DNA of 60,091 bases, taken from contig WFSJ01000030.1 in the NCBI GenBank assembly GCA_015486055.1, positions 1 to 60,091 on the forward strand, written 5' to 3'. Positions 7,312 to 20,997 of this stretch are shown here, piece by piece. The first letter of the stretch is position 1. Every line of letters starts with the position of its first letter. The DNA is from Acidobacteriota bacterium (GTDB lineage Bacteria; Acidobacteriota; Aminicenantia; S016-38). Under the pieces are notes generated by a model. The model had not been told where the DNA came from. It did not search any database and saw only the letters and a program-made list of their open reading frames with translations. The translations under genes were made by a program, and so were the position numbers.

Positions 7312-8667
7312 TTATTTCATACCAAGCCTTTTCATAATCATATTCAGGGTCGAAGGATTAATTTTAAGAATATTAGCAGCTCTCTTCTGAACCCCTTCTG
7401 CTTCTTCAAGGGCCTTCTTTATCACCATCCTTTCAAATTCTTCAACAATCCATTTATAGCTTTTCCCCCTCATATCAAAAGATATCCCGTTGAGCTTGCT
7501 CCCTAAAATTTCATTTGGAAGGTCATCAACGCCTATCCAATCCTCTTTGGAAAGAACGACCCCTCTCTCTATCGTATTTTTAAGTTCCCTGATGTTCCCT
7601 GGCCAGTTGTATTTAAGGAGCTTCTCCATTGCAGGCTCTTTTATTCCCCTTATTCTTTTACCATATTCCCTTGAAAAAAGATCGAGAAAATGAAATATAA
7701 AAAGAGGAATGTCCTCCTTTCTTTCTCTGAGAGGGGGAAGTTTAATCTTCACAACATTTATCCTGTAAAAAAGGTCCTCTCTGAATCTACCCTCTTCCAC
7801 AGCAGCTTCCACAGATTCATTTGTAGCAATAAGGAGCCTAACATTAACCTTTTGCGCTTTTGTCTCTCCTAACTTTATAAACTCTTTTGTCTCTAAGAAC
7901 CTTAAGAGTTTGGTCTGGGTTGAAAGAGGAAGCGTTGTTATATCATCAAGGAGAAGGGTACCTCTCTCTGCCTCTTCTATAAAACCTTTTTTATTCTCTG
8001 TTGCCCCGGTAAAAGCACCTTTTTTGTGGCCAAAAAGGTGAGATTCAACAAGTTCTGCAGGAACATTCCCACAGTGAAATATTCTGAAAGGACCTCTGCT
8101 TCGTTTAGACCTTCTGTGAATTTCCTCTGCAACTACCTCCTTGCCTGTTCCGCTCTCCCCTTCTATCAAAACCGTTGCATCTATAGATGCTACCTTGTCG
8201 ATAAGTTCATAAACCTCCAACATTCTTCTGTTTTTGCCTATAATATTTCCATAACCTGTTATTTTCTCAAGCTTTTTCTTCAACTCTATATTTTCTCTAA
8301 GCAAATCTCTAAGCTTTAAAGCCTTGGTAACGCGGTCAAGGAAAACCTTATTGGAAAATGGTTTCTCTATAAAATCAAAGGCACCATCCTTTATGGATTT
8401 TACAGCAGTCTGGACTGTTCCATAGGCTGTAAGAACTATCACAGGAGAATTGGGCTGCATTTCCTTGATCCTGGGAAGGTATTCAAGACCATCCCCATCA
8501 GGGAGCTTAAGGTCAAGCAGAATAAGGTCAAAATCCTCATTATTTGCTTTATCCATCGCTTCTGCTATCGTATATGAAGGAATAGGCTCTATATTTTCCC
8601 TTTCAAAAAGTCTTTTTATCACATCTTGAACTACTTCCTCGTCATCTATTACCAAAGCCCTATGCAT
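7312..8667 (-). CDS. NtrC-family sigma-54-dependent response regulator
   Basis: Three domains are visible. A receiver (residues 1-120) has D8/D9 and the phospho-acceptor D52 in LLDLKLPDGDG. A sigma-54-interacting AAA+ domain (about 140-380) has Walker A GESGTGKE (170-177), the sigma-54 contact loop GAFTGA (217-222) and Walker B LLLDD (238-242). A C-terminal Fis-type helix-turn-helix (about 410-450) ends the protein. An intact GAFTGA loop means it should activate sigma-54 promoters. The start overlaps the sensor kinase gene by 8 bp, so the two are a translationally coupled pair. I saw no convincing -24/-12 promoter in the window, so its targets are probably elsewhere. Confidence 0.95.
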   Translation of the reverse strand: MHRALVIDDEEVVQDVIKRLFERENIEPIPSYTIAEAMDKANNEDFDLILLDLKLPDGDGLEYLPRIKEMQPNSPVIVLTAYGTVQTAVKSIKDGAFDFIEKPFSNKVFLDRVTKALKLRDLLRENIELKKKLEKITGYGNIIGKNRRMLEVYELIDKVASIDATVLIEGESGTGKEVVAEEIHRRSKRSRGPFRIFHCGNVPAELVESHLFGHKKGAFTGATENKKGFIEEAERGTLLLDDITTLPLSTQTKLLRFLETKEFIKLGETKAQKVNVRLLIATNESVEAAVEEGRFREDLFYRINVVKIKLPPLRERKEDIPLFIFHFLDLFSREYGKRIRGIKEPAMEKLLKYNWPGNIRELKNTIERGVVLSKEDWIGVDDLPNEILGSKLNGISFDMRGKSYKWIVEEFERMVIKKALEEAEGVQKRAANILKINPSTLNMIMKRLGMK

Positions 8668-11239
8668 ATTGCCTCCATGAAGGAAGGGTTATTAAAAATG
8701 TGGTCCCCTTTCCTTCTTCACTTCTTACAACTTCTATTTCCCCTCCATGTTCCTTTATTATGGCAAAGGTTATGGAAAGACCGAGCCCTGTTCCACCTGG
8801 CCTCGTGGAAAAGAAAGGGTCGTAGATTTTGTCAAGAGCATCTTTGGGTATTCCTTTCCCAGTGTCGGAAAACTCAATCTTGGTAGTTCCATCTTCTTCA
8901 CTTGCTTTTATTCTTATCTTTCCTCCCTCATTCATCGCTTCAAGAGAATTTGAAAATAAGTTAAAAAATACTTGCTGCATTCTATCCGGATTAACATAGC
9001 CCCATACTTTCCCATCTATGATTACATCAACACCTTTCTTCTTAATTTGGGGACCAAGAACTTCTACCACATCTTTTATTATATCAATAAGATTAGCTCT
9101 TACAAATTCTTCGTGGGTTCTCCTTGAGAAATTGAGAAGGCTTCTTACAGTTTTCATTATTCTTTTTATCTGGGCCTGAATCTTCTCTACATATTCCATC
9201 TTCTCCCCTTTAAGGCCCTCTGAAAGCATCTCAATATAGCTCATTATTCCGGTTATTGGCGTATTTATCTCATGAGCTATACCCGCAATCAATACTCCGA
9301 GAGAGGCAAGCTTTTCGGAAGTAATAAGCCTCTGCTGAAGCATGAAATTCTCCGTGGTATCTTCAAATAGAAAGATATAGCCTTTTGCTACCTTAAAAGA
9401 AGTCTTCATTATTGAGAAAAGCCTCTTTTCTCCCTCCCTGTTTTTTATCCATCTCTCATAGTTTCTCTCTTCCTTGCTAAAAAGAAGCTCATTCTTTATA
9501 AGAAGTTCAATTTCATCCCTATTGAGATTTTTCTCCGCATTCTCATTCATCCTGAGAATGTTTCCTACTCCATTAGTTATAACGAGAGCGACTGAAAGGC
9601 TCTCAACTATGCTTTCGTTAAATTCTTTTAACTCCTCGAGTTCCTTTGCCCTTTTTTTTAAATTCGTATAAAGGAGAGAATTCTCAAGAGCAAGACCAAT
9701 GTATGGAGAGACAAACTCAAGGAGTTCATAGTCCTCTACATTATAAAATTTTCCTCTTTCCTTAGGGGCAAGCAAAAGAAATCCCATTTCCTTATCTTTC
9801 CTTGAAAATTTCCAAAGTTTAATATATCCAGGTATAAGGGCAGGAGTTTTCATCTTAAGAGGACTCCGCATTTTTCCATTCTTTCCTATTAACTCGTAGT
9901 CTTTACCATTAAATCCGTAAAAAGCGATCCCCTTTGAAGATAAAGCTCTGGAGAGGGTTTCGGTTAGCTTCTTCCCGAGTCCAAGCCATTCCTTTTCCGC
10001 CGCAATTTCTTTTGATATCTCAACAAGATGGGTTCTGTAAAAGAAGCTTTTCCTGTAAAAAACTCTATCTATAAGCTCGCTGGCCTTTTGATAAAGTATA
10101 GGAAATACAAGAATAGCGATAAACACTGTGGCCGCCATGGAAAAAATAGCAAGACCCCTTTTCTCGCTGGGAAAAAATCTTATCGCAAAGAAGAGAAATA
10201 AAGTTAAAACTATGAGAAAGGAAATAGTGAAAGCTATCCCCTTCTTGAGCAGTATGTCAACATCTGGAAGCCTGAATTTTGTGAGGCTTGAGAGAAAAGA
10301 AAGGGGAAGAAAAATTTGAAAGGCAATTGAAAGTTCTCCAAGCTGTCCGACCTGTTTTCCCGTAAGGCTCGGAATCAAATAAAAAAATATAAAGGGTAAG
10401 ATGGCAATGGCTATCCCTGTAAGCACCCACTTTATCTGAGCCCTTTCCTTTTCTAAATTGACCTTAAAAAGGAGATAGATTAAGAATAATACGGAAAGGA
10501 ATGAGTAAAAAGCAATGGAGAAATACTGTAAAGCTCCAAGGATATTCTTTAACTTAAGAAAAACTCCGAATGGAATTTTCCCGGACATAATATAAATAAC
10601 AGACTGAAAGGAAAAAAGGAGAGAGGGAAGAGAAAAAAGCATGAGCTTTTTCCATTTAAAGTCAATCCTGTGGGGAAAAAGAGAAAAGAAAAAGAGAAAA
10701 TAAGGGGGAAAAAACCAGAGGGAAAAATTCCTCAAAAAATAAAACAGGGAATCCATAAGCGAACCGTCTGAAAGTGTAGAAAAAACATAAAGGGAAAAAA
10801 GGAGGGAAACAAGCACAAGAAATTTTTCTTTCACTTCCTCAACATCTATTCTGAAGAAAAGGAAAAAACCGATAAAAAGAGAAAAGAATCCTACAACTGA
10901 CATAAAGATATAAGATAAAGAAACAGGGACTCTTTTTAAAAGAACAAATTGAAGGGTTCTTTTTCCTGAGGGTTTCTCTACTCTATAAACTACCCCTTCT
11001 CCTTCCTCATAAAGCGATATTTCTCTGTGGAGATCAGACAATTTATTTACTTCCTTACCCCCTATCTCAACAAGTCTATCTCCTCGGGAAATTTCGGGAA
11101 TTGAAGATGAGATGCATACAAGATTGCGACTCCACTGTATGGAATCGCTCAATGAAGAATTAAAGGTTTTCTTGTAGAAATCAACAGAGCCAAGCATGAA
11201 TATTATCAATGCTACCAATAAAAACCCTTTTCCTCTCAA
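8660..11239 (-). CDS. Membrane sensor histidine kinase with PDZ-like domain, GAF and PAS
   Basis: The 859-residue protein has an N-terminal membrane segment (1-20), then an extracytoplasmic PDZ-like stretch (about 40-105; ISRGDRLVEIGGKEVNKLSDL resembles the PDZ ligand strand and helix). Seven or so further helices (about 110-365) follow, then a GAF-like domain (about 390-530), a PAS-like domain (about 540-640), HisKA with H656 in GIAHEINTPITG, and HATPase with DTGKGIP and GGTGLGLS. It presumably phosphorylates the overlapping NtrC-type regulator. The frame opens with TTG at 11239, only 10 bp after tRNA-Leu on the same strand. A later TTG (about codon 8), served by GAGAGGA, is an alternative start. 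The signal is unknown. Confidence 0.88.
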   Translation of the reverse strand: MRGKGFLLVALIIFMLGSVDFYKKTFNSSLSDSIQWSRNLVCISSSIPEISRGDRLVEIGGKEVNKLSDLHREISLYEEGEGVVYRVEKPSGKRTLQFVLLKRVPVSLSYIFMSVVGFFSLFIGFFLFFRIDVEEVKEKFLVLVSLLFSLYVFSTLSDGSLMDSLFYFLRNFSLWFFPPYFLFFFSLFPHRIDFKWKKLMLFSLPSLLFSFQSVIYIMSGKIPFGVFLKLKNILGALQYFSIAFYSFLSVLFLIYLLFKVNLEKERAQIKWVLTGIAIAILPFIFFYLIPSLTGKQVGQLGELSIAFQIFLPLSFLSSLTKFRLPDVDILLKKGIAFTISFLIVLTLFLFFAIRFFPSEKRGLAIFSMAATVFIAILVFPILYQKASELIDRVFYRKSFFYRTHLVEISKEIAAEKEWLGLGKKLTETLSRALSSKGIAFYGFNGKDYELIGKNGKMRSPLKMKTPALIPGYIKLWKFSRKDKEMGFLLLAPKERGKFYNVEDYELLEFVSPYIGLALENSLLYTNLKKRAKELEELKEFNESIVESLSVALVITNGVGNILRMNENAEKNLNRDEIELLIKNELLFSKEERNYERWIKNREGEKRLFSIMKTSFKVAKGYIFLFEDTTENFMLQQRLITSEKLASLGVLIAGIAHEINTPITGIMSYIEMLSEGLKGEKMEYVEKIQAQIKRIMKTVRSLLNFSRRTHEEFVRANLIDIIKDVVEVLGPQIKKKGVDVIIDGKVWGYVNPDRMQQVFFNLFSNSLEAMNEGGKIRIKASEEDGTTKIEFSDTGKGIPKDALDKIYDPFFSTRPGGTGLGLSITFAIIKEHGGEIEVVRSEEGKGTTFLITLPSWRQYA

Positions 11240-11249
11240 GTCTATAAAG

Positions 11250-11332
11250 TGCCGAAGAGGGGACTCGAACCCCTACGAGCTGCGCTCACTAGATCCTGAA
11301 TCTAGCGCGTCTGCCAATTCCGCCACTTCGGC
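11250..11332 (-). tRNA. tRNA-Leu (anticodon CAG)
   Basis: On the minus strand the acceptor stem GCCGAAG pairs with CTTCGGC, followed by discriminator A. The anticodon stem CTAGA/TCTAG closes the loop TTCAGGA, giving anticodon CAG (reads CUG). A long variable arm (GAGC-GCA-GCTC), typical of class II tRNAs, and a T arm AGGGG-TTCGAGT-CCCCT complete the cloverleaf. CCA is not encoded. It lies directly upstream of the sensor kinase and downstream of the CFA-synthase-like gene. Confidence 0.97.
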
Positions 11333-11390
11333 ACAATTTAATTATAACATTAAAGCCAGACTGGAGAAGCTCAGTTTCAGACCCATGAGA

Positions 11391-12689
11391 TCACCAATTT
11401 CTATAAAAGCTTTCTCTATTTATTGGAAGATAGTTTTTCCCCCCTGGAAGGTTTTTGACAAGAAGAGCCTGGTGAAGACCAAAATTTTCTGCAGAAAAAC
11501 CATAGCTGGAACCATTGAGAAAAATTCTCCAGGTTCTGTAAGTAACCTCATCAGCTTTCTTTAAGGCCTCTTCCCTCTTTGCCTCAAGCCTCCTTGCCCA
11601 ATGCTGTAAGGTCTTTGCATAATGTTCCCTCAGGTTCTCAACATCCCTTACCTCAAACCCGACTTTCTCTGCTACAGATAAAGTATGCGATATGGATTGC
11701 AGCTCTCCATCAGGAAAGATGTAGCAATCGGAAAATGACCACCTTCTTGGGGTCTTTTTCCTCTTCCTCCTTGTTATACCGTGATTAAGAAAGAGCCCCC
11801 CTGGCTTAAGAAGCCTGTAAGCCCTTGTGAAATATTCTTCCAGCATTTCCCTTCCAACATGCTCAAACATTCCAATGCTGACTATCTTGTCAAAACTTTC
11901 CCATTCGTTAATTTCTCTGTAGTCCCTGTAATCAACCTTGATTTTTCCTTCAAGGCCCTTTTCTTTGATCTTCTCATTAGCATATTCGTACTGGTTTTTA
12001 CTAAGGGTTATGCCATAGCCCTGGATTCCATATTTTTCCCCTGCGTAAATAAGAAATCCTCCCCATCCGCATCCAATGTCAAGTATTTTTTCTCCCTCTT
12101 TCAGCATTAACTTCCTGCTTATAAGTTCAAGCTTGTTTCTCTGGGCTGTGTGAATATCCTCCCCCCAGTCCCTGAAATAGGCGCAGGAATAGTTCATAAG
12201 TTCATCCAGCCAGAGTGCATAAAACTCATTGGAAACATCATAATGATATGATATTGCTTCTCTGTCTCTTTCTACTGAATGAACCTTGCCTCTGAGACTT
12301 GCAGCATTTCTTACACCTTTCAGCCTTTTATATTCAAATTTGGAATTCAATATGCTCAGCACCTTTCCCCAGAAACCCGGTTTTTTTACCATCTCCTTGT
12401 ATTTCCTCTCAATATGGTCCTCGAGCTTGAAAAGTGACATCATGTCCCCTTCAATATCAAAGTCACCATAAATAAAGCTCTCCCCCAATCTTCTGTCCAC
12501 AGGAAAATAAAGCATACTTGCCAGAGCTTTCGGGTGATTAAGGACTATAACAAATTCTGTTTTACCTTCCCCATCTGGATTCCATTCCGTGCTATCCCAT
12601 AGCCTAATTGAAAATTTTTTAAACTCACTATCCCCAAAAAAATCCCTTATTAGTTCAAGATTTTTTCTCTTAAGTTTCTCCTCTCTCAT
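11391..12689 (-). CDS. Cyclopropane-fatty-acyl-phospholipid synthase family methyltransferase
   Basis: Enzymes of this family transfer a methylene or methyl group from SAM to unsaturated acyl chains of membrane phospholipids. The N-terminal half carries the lipid-binding part of the family (GESFIYGDFDIEGDMMSLF). The SAM site is ILDIGCGWGGF (about residues 200-210), followed by GITLSKNQYEYA and FDKIVSIGMFEHVG. The segment YDVSNEFYALWLDELMNYSCAYF is diagnostic. Length (432 aa) is normal for the longer forms. AGGAGGTAAATAA precedes the ATG. The gene overlaps the preceding Mut7-C gene by 4 bp, which implies co-transcription. Whether it makes cyclopropane or methyl-branched chains cannot be told. 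Confidence 0.92.
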   Translation of the reverse strand: MREEKLKRKNLELIRDFFGDSEFKKFSIRLWDSTEWNPDGEGKTEFVIVLNHPKALASMLYFPVDRRLGESFIYGDFDIEGDMMSLFKLEDHIERKYKEMVKKPGFWGKVLSILNSKFEYKRLKGVRNAASLRGKVHSVERDREAISYHYDVSNEFYALWLDELMNYSCAYFRDWGEDIHTAQRNKLELISRKLMLKEGEKILDIGCGWGGFLIYAGEKYGIQGYGITLSKNQYEYANEKIKEKGLEGKIKVDYRDYREINEWESFDKIVSIGMFEHVGREMLEEYFTRAYRLLKPGGLFLNHGITRRKRKKTPRRWSFSDCYIFPDGELQSISHTLSVAEKVGFEVRDVENLREHYAKTLQHWARRLEAKREEALKKADEVTYRTWRIFLNGSSYGFSAENFGLHQALLVKNLPGGKNYLPINRESFYRNW

Positions 12690-13144
12690 TTATTTACCTC
12701 CTTCAATCCTATATTCCTAAGAAGACTTTTCATCCTGACCATATGGGTTCCATCCCAGTAAACTTTCCCACATTCTCTGCAGACTGAAAATTTAGTAGCC
12801 ATTTTAAAAGCAAGGGGCGGAACAAGCTTCTCAGCATCTTTTCTGCTTATTTTCTTTAATTCCCCATTGCATACAGGACATCTTGTAAATGGCTTAGCCT
12901 CCCCTGTAAGATGAAATCTTTGAAAAATCTCTCTCACCTGATTTTCAAGTCCCTTCCCCATTACTAAATATCCACCCTTAGCTGCCAGTTCTCTATCCTT
13001 TGTTAGAAGAGCTCTTTCCTCTGACCTCGCAATTTTAAGAAGTTCCTCATCGTTTGCAGAACAATCAAAAAATGTATCGAAGCCGAGGATTCTCAACCAT
13101 TTTGCAAGTTTTCCCAACATACAGTCAACGGTGAATCTTCTCAT
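12686..13144 (-). CDS. Mut7-C RNase-domain protein with zinc ribbon
   Basis: The 152-residue protein starts MRRFTVDCMLGKLAKWLRILGFDT, which is the Mut7-C (PIN-like fold) signature; LLTKDREL follows with its conserved aspartate. The C-terminal half carries CPVC and CREC pairs, typical of the zinc-ribbon part of Mut7-C proteins. A ribonuclease role is inferred for the family rather than proven. The start at 13144 is chosen because homology begins there. An open frame extends upstream to 13363, but that part is antisense-free overlap with the GH99-like gene and reads as noise. It overlaps that gene by 20 bp and the downstream CFA gene by 4 bp. Confidence 0.82.
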   Translation of the reverse strand: MRRFTVDCMLGKLAKWLRILGFDTFFDCSANDEELLKIARSEERALLTKDRELAAKGGYLVMGKGLENQVREIFQRFHLTGEAKPFTRCPVCNGELKKISRKDAEKLVPPLAFKMATKFSVCRECGKVYWDGTHMVRMKSLLRNIGLKEVNK

Positions 13145-14480
13145 TGCTCTTAAATTCCCTTGAAAGCAAAGACAATAAATCAAGATAGTAAAATCCGTAT
13201 TCTTCTGAGGGCTCAAATTCCGTTCCTTCATGCCACTCATTGAAAGTGGAAGCAAAAATTCCATCAGGACCATAAGATGATATGAGTGCAAAGAGCGCCT
13301 CCATAGTTTTTCCCCCTCTTCTTGGAATGAATTTCCCACTCCCACATCCTTTTCTTTTGTCAAACCCTGGAAAAACGGGAAGGAATAAGGGCATATCCTT
13401 CAGGATGGAGACTATCTTTGCCCATTTAAAGTACTTTTCCTGCGTTTTAAAAGAGGCATCCCCGAAAAATATGGGGAGGTAAAAATAAAGGCCTCTAAAC
13501 TCTCCAATAACTGAAGGACCCATAGCATCGGCAAAGGGGTAAAGATAAAAACCCCTTTCCTTTAATATCCGAAAAACCTTCCCCCAGAAAGTTTTTGGAA
13601 AGGAATCGGCTGCATAAAGGAAGATGGCAGGTTTTCCTTCCAATCTTATAAAAAGAGGAGAGGACGAAAAGCTTTGAAGAACATTGCTTATTTCATCTGC
13701 AGCTACCTCCGGTGTTACCTCTCTGTCATAATCCACAAATGGGAAGGAAAAGGAAAATTTAAAGCCCTGGTTTTCTGCCTCCTTTACAAAAGAAAGAACC
13801 CCATGATATGAATGATTATTTTCCCCAAACCAGGGAATTACGAAACCATCTATCCCTGAAGTTTTTGCCCAAAATATATGTTTCTTTATCACATATTCTG
13901 AAGCTGAATCGTAAGGACCCAAAATTGGATGGTGAGCAGCATTTATGTCTCCCAAGTCAGGATTATGCCCACAGGAATTCCAGTGTATCCATCTACCTGC
14001 AGGACCAGAAGGATTTCCATACCATGTATAATAAAAGCTGAGGACTAATTTTCCAAAATGAGTTTTTCCCTCCTTTTCTATGGCTTCGTAGGGAATTTTT
14101 ACATTGAATTCTTTGGAGTTTTTCCCATTTCTATGAATATCGTTTACTATCTGGACTTCCTTACCCTTGGAAGAAAAAACAATTTTCACGACCCCAATCC
14201 ATCCCTTCCTGACCCGGATTTTCAAATTTCCATTGAAGTCATAAAGATAGAGAGTGTTTTTAACCTCGGTTTCCCTTCCTAAAGGTTGATTCAGCGTTAT
14301 CCTGTCCATAAAACACCTAAAACGAGCCTCTTCAGGCTCTTTCCCATTGCAGTAAGCTATGCTTGCGTTCTCAAGGTTTATTACCGTCCAGTCGCTTGAT
14401 GAATAAATTTTTATCTGTGTCCTGTAAAAGTTCATGGAGAAGACAAAAGAAGGAATTAAAACAAAAAATATTCCCCTCAT
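13125..14480 (-). CDS. Secreted GH99-like (endo-alpha-mannosidase/WbsX-type) protein
   Basis: A short signal peptide (1-15) precedes about 130 residues of beta-rich sequence, then a TIM-barrel region resembling glycoside hydrolase family 99 and WbsX proteins. Visible markers are FYYTWYGNPSG, DGFVIPWFGE and the C-terminal FNEWHEGTEFEPS, where GH99 enzymes carry their catalytic or substrate-contact glutamates. It may cleave or remodel an alpha-mannose-containing glycan outside the cytoplasm; substrate unknown. TAAAAT (14492-14487, minus strand) lies exactly 6 nt before the ATG and no Shine-Dalgarno is present, so a leaderless mRNA is likely. It heads a three-gene unit with the Mut7-C and CFA-like genes. 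Confidence 0.82.
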   Translation of the reverse strand: MRGIFFVLIPSFVFSMNFYRTQIKIYSSSDWTVINLENASIAYCNGKEPEEARFRCFMDRITLNQPLGRETEVKNTLYLYDFNGNLKIRVRKGWIGVVKIVFSSKGKEVQIVNDIHRNGKNSKEFNVKIPYEAIEKEGKTHFGKLVLSFYYTWYGNPSGPAGRWIHWNSCGHNPDLGDINAAHHPILGPYDSASEYVIKKHIFWAKTSGIDGFVIPWFGENNHSYHGVLSFVKEAENQGFKFSFSFPFVDYDREVTPEVAADEISNVLQSFSSSPLFIRLEGKPAIFLYAADSFPKTFWGKVFRILKERGFYLYPFADAMGPSVIGEFRGLYFYLPIFFGDASFKTQEKYFKWAKIVSILKDMPLFLPVFPGFDKRKGCGSGKFIPRRGGKTMEALFALISSYGPDGIFASTFNEWHEGTEFEPSEEYGFYYLDLLSLLSREFKSNEKIHR

Positions 14481-14486
14481 AAAAAG

Positions 14487-14492
14487 ATTTTA
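14487..14492 (-). promoter_or_regulatory. -10 element of leaderless type for GH99-like gene
   Basis: TAAAAT on the minus strand is followed by six bases (CTTTTT) and then the ATG at 14480. Transcription would start at or next to the initiation codon. The same geometry recurs at five other genes in this window. Confidence 0.55.
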
Positions 14493-14549
14493 TCACTCTT
14501 ATCAGGGTAAAGTCAGTGATAATATATAGATGTAAATCCTAAGCAGATG

Positions 14550-14558
14550 TGGTAAAAT
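14550..14558 (+). promoter_or_regulatory. Extended -10 promoter upstream of secA
   Basis: TGG-TAAAAT at 14550-14558 fits an extended -10 element. Transcription would start near 14564-14565, at the first codon of a 15-codon ORF that overlaps the secA start. Confidence 0.45.
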
Positions 14559-14563
14559 TTAAT

Positions 14564-14603
14564 ATGGACTTAGCTAATGAACTCATCTTGATGAGGAGGA
14601 GCA

Positions 14604-14611
<8 letters not shown>
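14564..14611 (+). CDS. Possible leaderless 15-codon leader peptide overlapping secA
   Basis: ATG 14564 encodes [15 protein letters not shown] and stops at TGA 14609-14611, five bases inside secA. The ATG lies 5 nt after the TAAAAT hexamer, close to the 6-nt spacing seen at leaderless genes here. Its codons for M-R-R cover the GAGGAGGAG ribosome site of secA, so ribosomes translating it would occupy that site and terminate at the secA start. It resembles a translational coupling leader. No family match and no arrest motif is recognised. Confidence 0.3.
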
Positions 14612-19586
<4,975 letters not shown>

Positions 19587-19629
19587 GAGGAAATTTTATA
19601 AAAAATATAGAATTTTTGCCTCAGAACTG

Positions 19630-19635
19630 TATAAT
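19630..19635 (+). promoter_or_regulatory. -10 element upstream of LolA-like gene
   Basis: TATAAT at 19630-19635 lies 30 bp before the ATG. It would give a leader of about 24 nt containing the AAGGAGGG ribosome site. No good -35 box is seen. Confidence 0.45.
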
Positions 19636-19665
19636 ATTAATGGAGTAATCAAAAAGGAGGGAAAA

Positions 19666-20394
19666 ATGAGAAAAATAGCCTATTTCGTTATGGTGACCCT
19701 GTTGGTTTCGCTATCATTCTCCCAAACTGTGGATGAGATAATCTCAAAAAATTTAAAGTCAAGGGGAGGAATTGAAAAACTCAGGCGAATAAAGACCCTT
19801 ATGATAAAGGGAAAAATTGTAAACCAGAGTATGGAGATGCCTTTTGTTCTGTGGACCAAGAAGCCAAATATGGTTAGAACAGAAATAACTATTCAGAAAA
19901 ATAAGATGATTCAGGCATACGACGGAAAGAACGCATGGTGGGTAATGCCACTTCTCAACATAAATGAACCCCAGCCCATGCCCGAAGATTATGCCAAACA
20001 AGTAAAGGAGCAACAGGATTATGATAGCCCTTTCCTTGATTACAAAAAGAAAGGGTATAAAATAGAATTTCTTGGGAAGGATAACCTTGAGGGAACAGGA
20101 GTTTACAAGCTCAAGTTGACTAAAAAGAACGGGAAGGAATACATATATTATCTTGACGAGGCCTCGTGCATTGAGCTCAAGATGGAGGGAACTACTGTAA
20201 AAGATGGTAAAGAAATCAGGGGGGAAACTATATTTGGGGATTATAAAGAAGTTGATGGTATATTCTTTCCCTTCTCAATGGAAATGAAATCCCCATCATC
20301 TCAAGGTGGAAGCCAGATGATTATAGAGGGAATAAAAATAAATCCCTCCATTTCAGACGGATTCTTCAAGATGGAAAATTACAAGAAGGATTAA
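19666..20394 (+). CDS. LolA-like outer-membrane lipoprotein-sorting family protein
   Basis: A signal peptide (1-19, ending SLSFSQ) is followed by a beta-rich domain with features of the LolA/COG2834 superfamily: VDEIISKNLKSRGGIEKLRRIKTLMIKG, WTKKPNMVRTE, MIQAYDGKNAWWVMP, and a C-terminal GETIFGDYKEVDGIFFPFSMEM. Proteins of this subgroup are periplasmic carriers of lipoproteins or other lipids. This one may not be the true LolA, because no lolCDE or lolB gene is near. AAGGAGGGAAAA precedes the ATG. Its stop is directly next to the stop of the convergent gene (0 bp between), so no room exists for a separate terminator. Confidence 0.75.
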   Translation: MRKIAYFVMVTLLVSLSFSQTVDEIISKNLKSRGGIEKLRRIKTLMIKGKIVNQSMEMPFVLWTKKPNMVRTEITIQKNKMIQAYDGKNAWWVMPLLNINEPQPMPEDYAKQVKEQQDYDSPFLDYKKKGYKIEFLGKDNLEGTGVYKLKLTKKNGKEYIYYLDEASCIELKMEGTTVKDGKEIRGETIFGDYKEVDGIFFPFSMEMKSPSSQGGSQMIIEGIKINPSISDGFFKMENYKKD

Positions 20395-20997
20395 TTATTT
20401 TTTCTCCTTCTTTTTGTATTCTTTAAAACTCAATATGTGCAGGGGTTTAATCCTCTTTTTTCTCAGCTTTGAGTTCATTCTTGGAACCTTTCTGTCTATG
20501 ATATTATTGAATTTTCCTCCTTCCTCTTTCATCTGTTCTTCAAGCCATCCAAGATATCGGAGCTGAGCATCAGTTGGCTTTCCTCCATAACTTAAAATGG
20601 ACCCGTACAATCCAATGACTTTTTCCCTTAATCTGTCTGCTTGAAGCATACCACCAGAAATTAACTGGTCCCTGAAGTCTTTCAGTCCTTTTGAGAAAGC
20701 TGCAAGCTCTTTTTTCAGCTTTTTACCTGATTTCTTCTCCTTTTCCTCACTCTGTTTCACAAGCTCATTTATCGTATCAACTATATAGGCAAGCCTTTCC
20801 TGCATTCTATAAAGTTTCATTATAGCCTCATGCCTTATTCTTCTCTCTTCCTTTGAGTATTTCTGGAGGGGATAATCTTTTACTTCAATCTTTCCTTCGT
20901 AGGCTTCCTTCCCCTTTATTAATTTGACCTTATATGTTCCCTCTGGAAGCATTGGGCCTAAAAGAATTCCCGCAGAAAGCGAAGGCGAAGGAGATGT
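20395..20997 (-). pseudogene. C-terminal part of the sortilin/BNR protein, out of frame with the N-terminal part
   Basis: The downstream frame reads TSPSPSLSAGILLGPMLPEGTYKVKLI, which is the expected continuation of the sortilin-type protein after VYWDMRLKPPK. It then has a charged, coiled-coil-rich C-terminal domain (about 180 residues) common in this family. The first ATG in this frame (20952) has no ribosome site and cuts the domain, so independent translation is unlikely. The two frames join at the T6 run 20997-21002 (A6 in the mRNA): dropping one A restores one protein of about 1029 residues. The cause could be a real mutation, a consensus error or slippage. Confidence 0.8.

Noticed and set aside
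13145-13363. N-terminal extension of the Mut7-C gene
   Set aside because: Homology begins at ATG 13144; the extension overlaps the C-terminus of the GH99-like gene in another frame and lacks family features.
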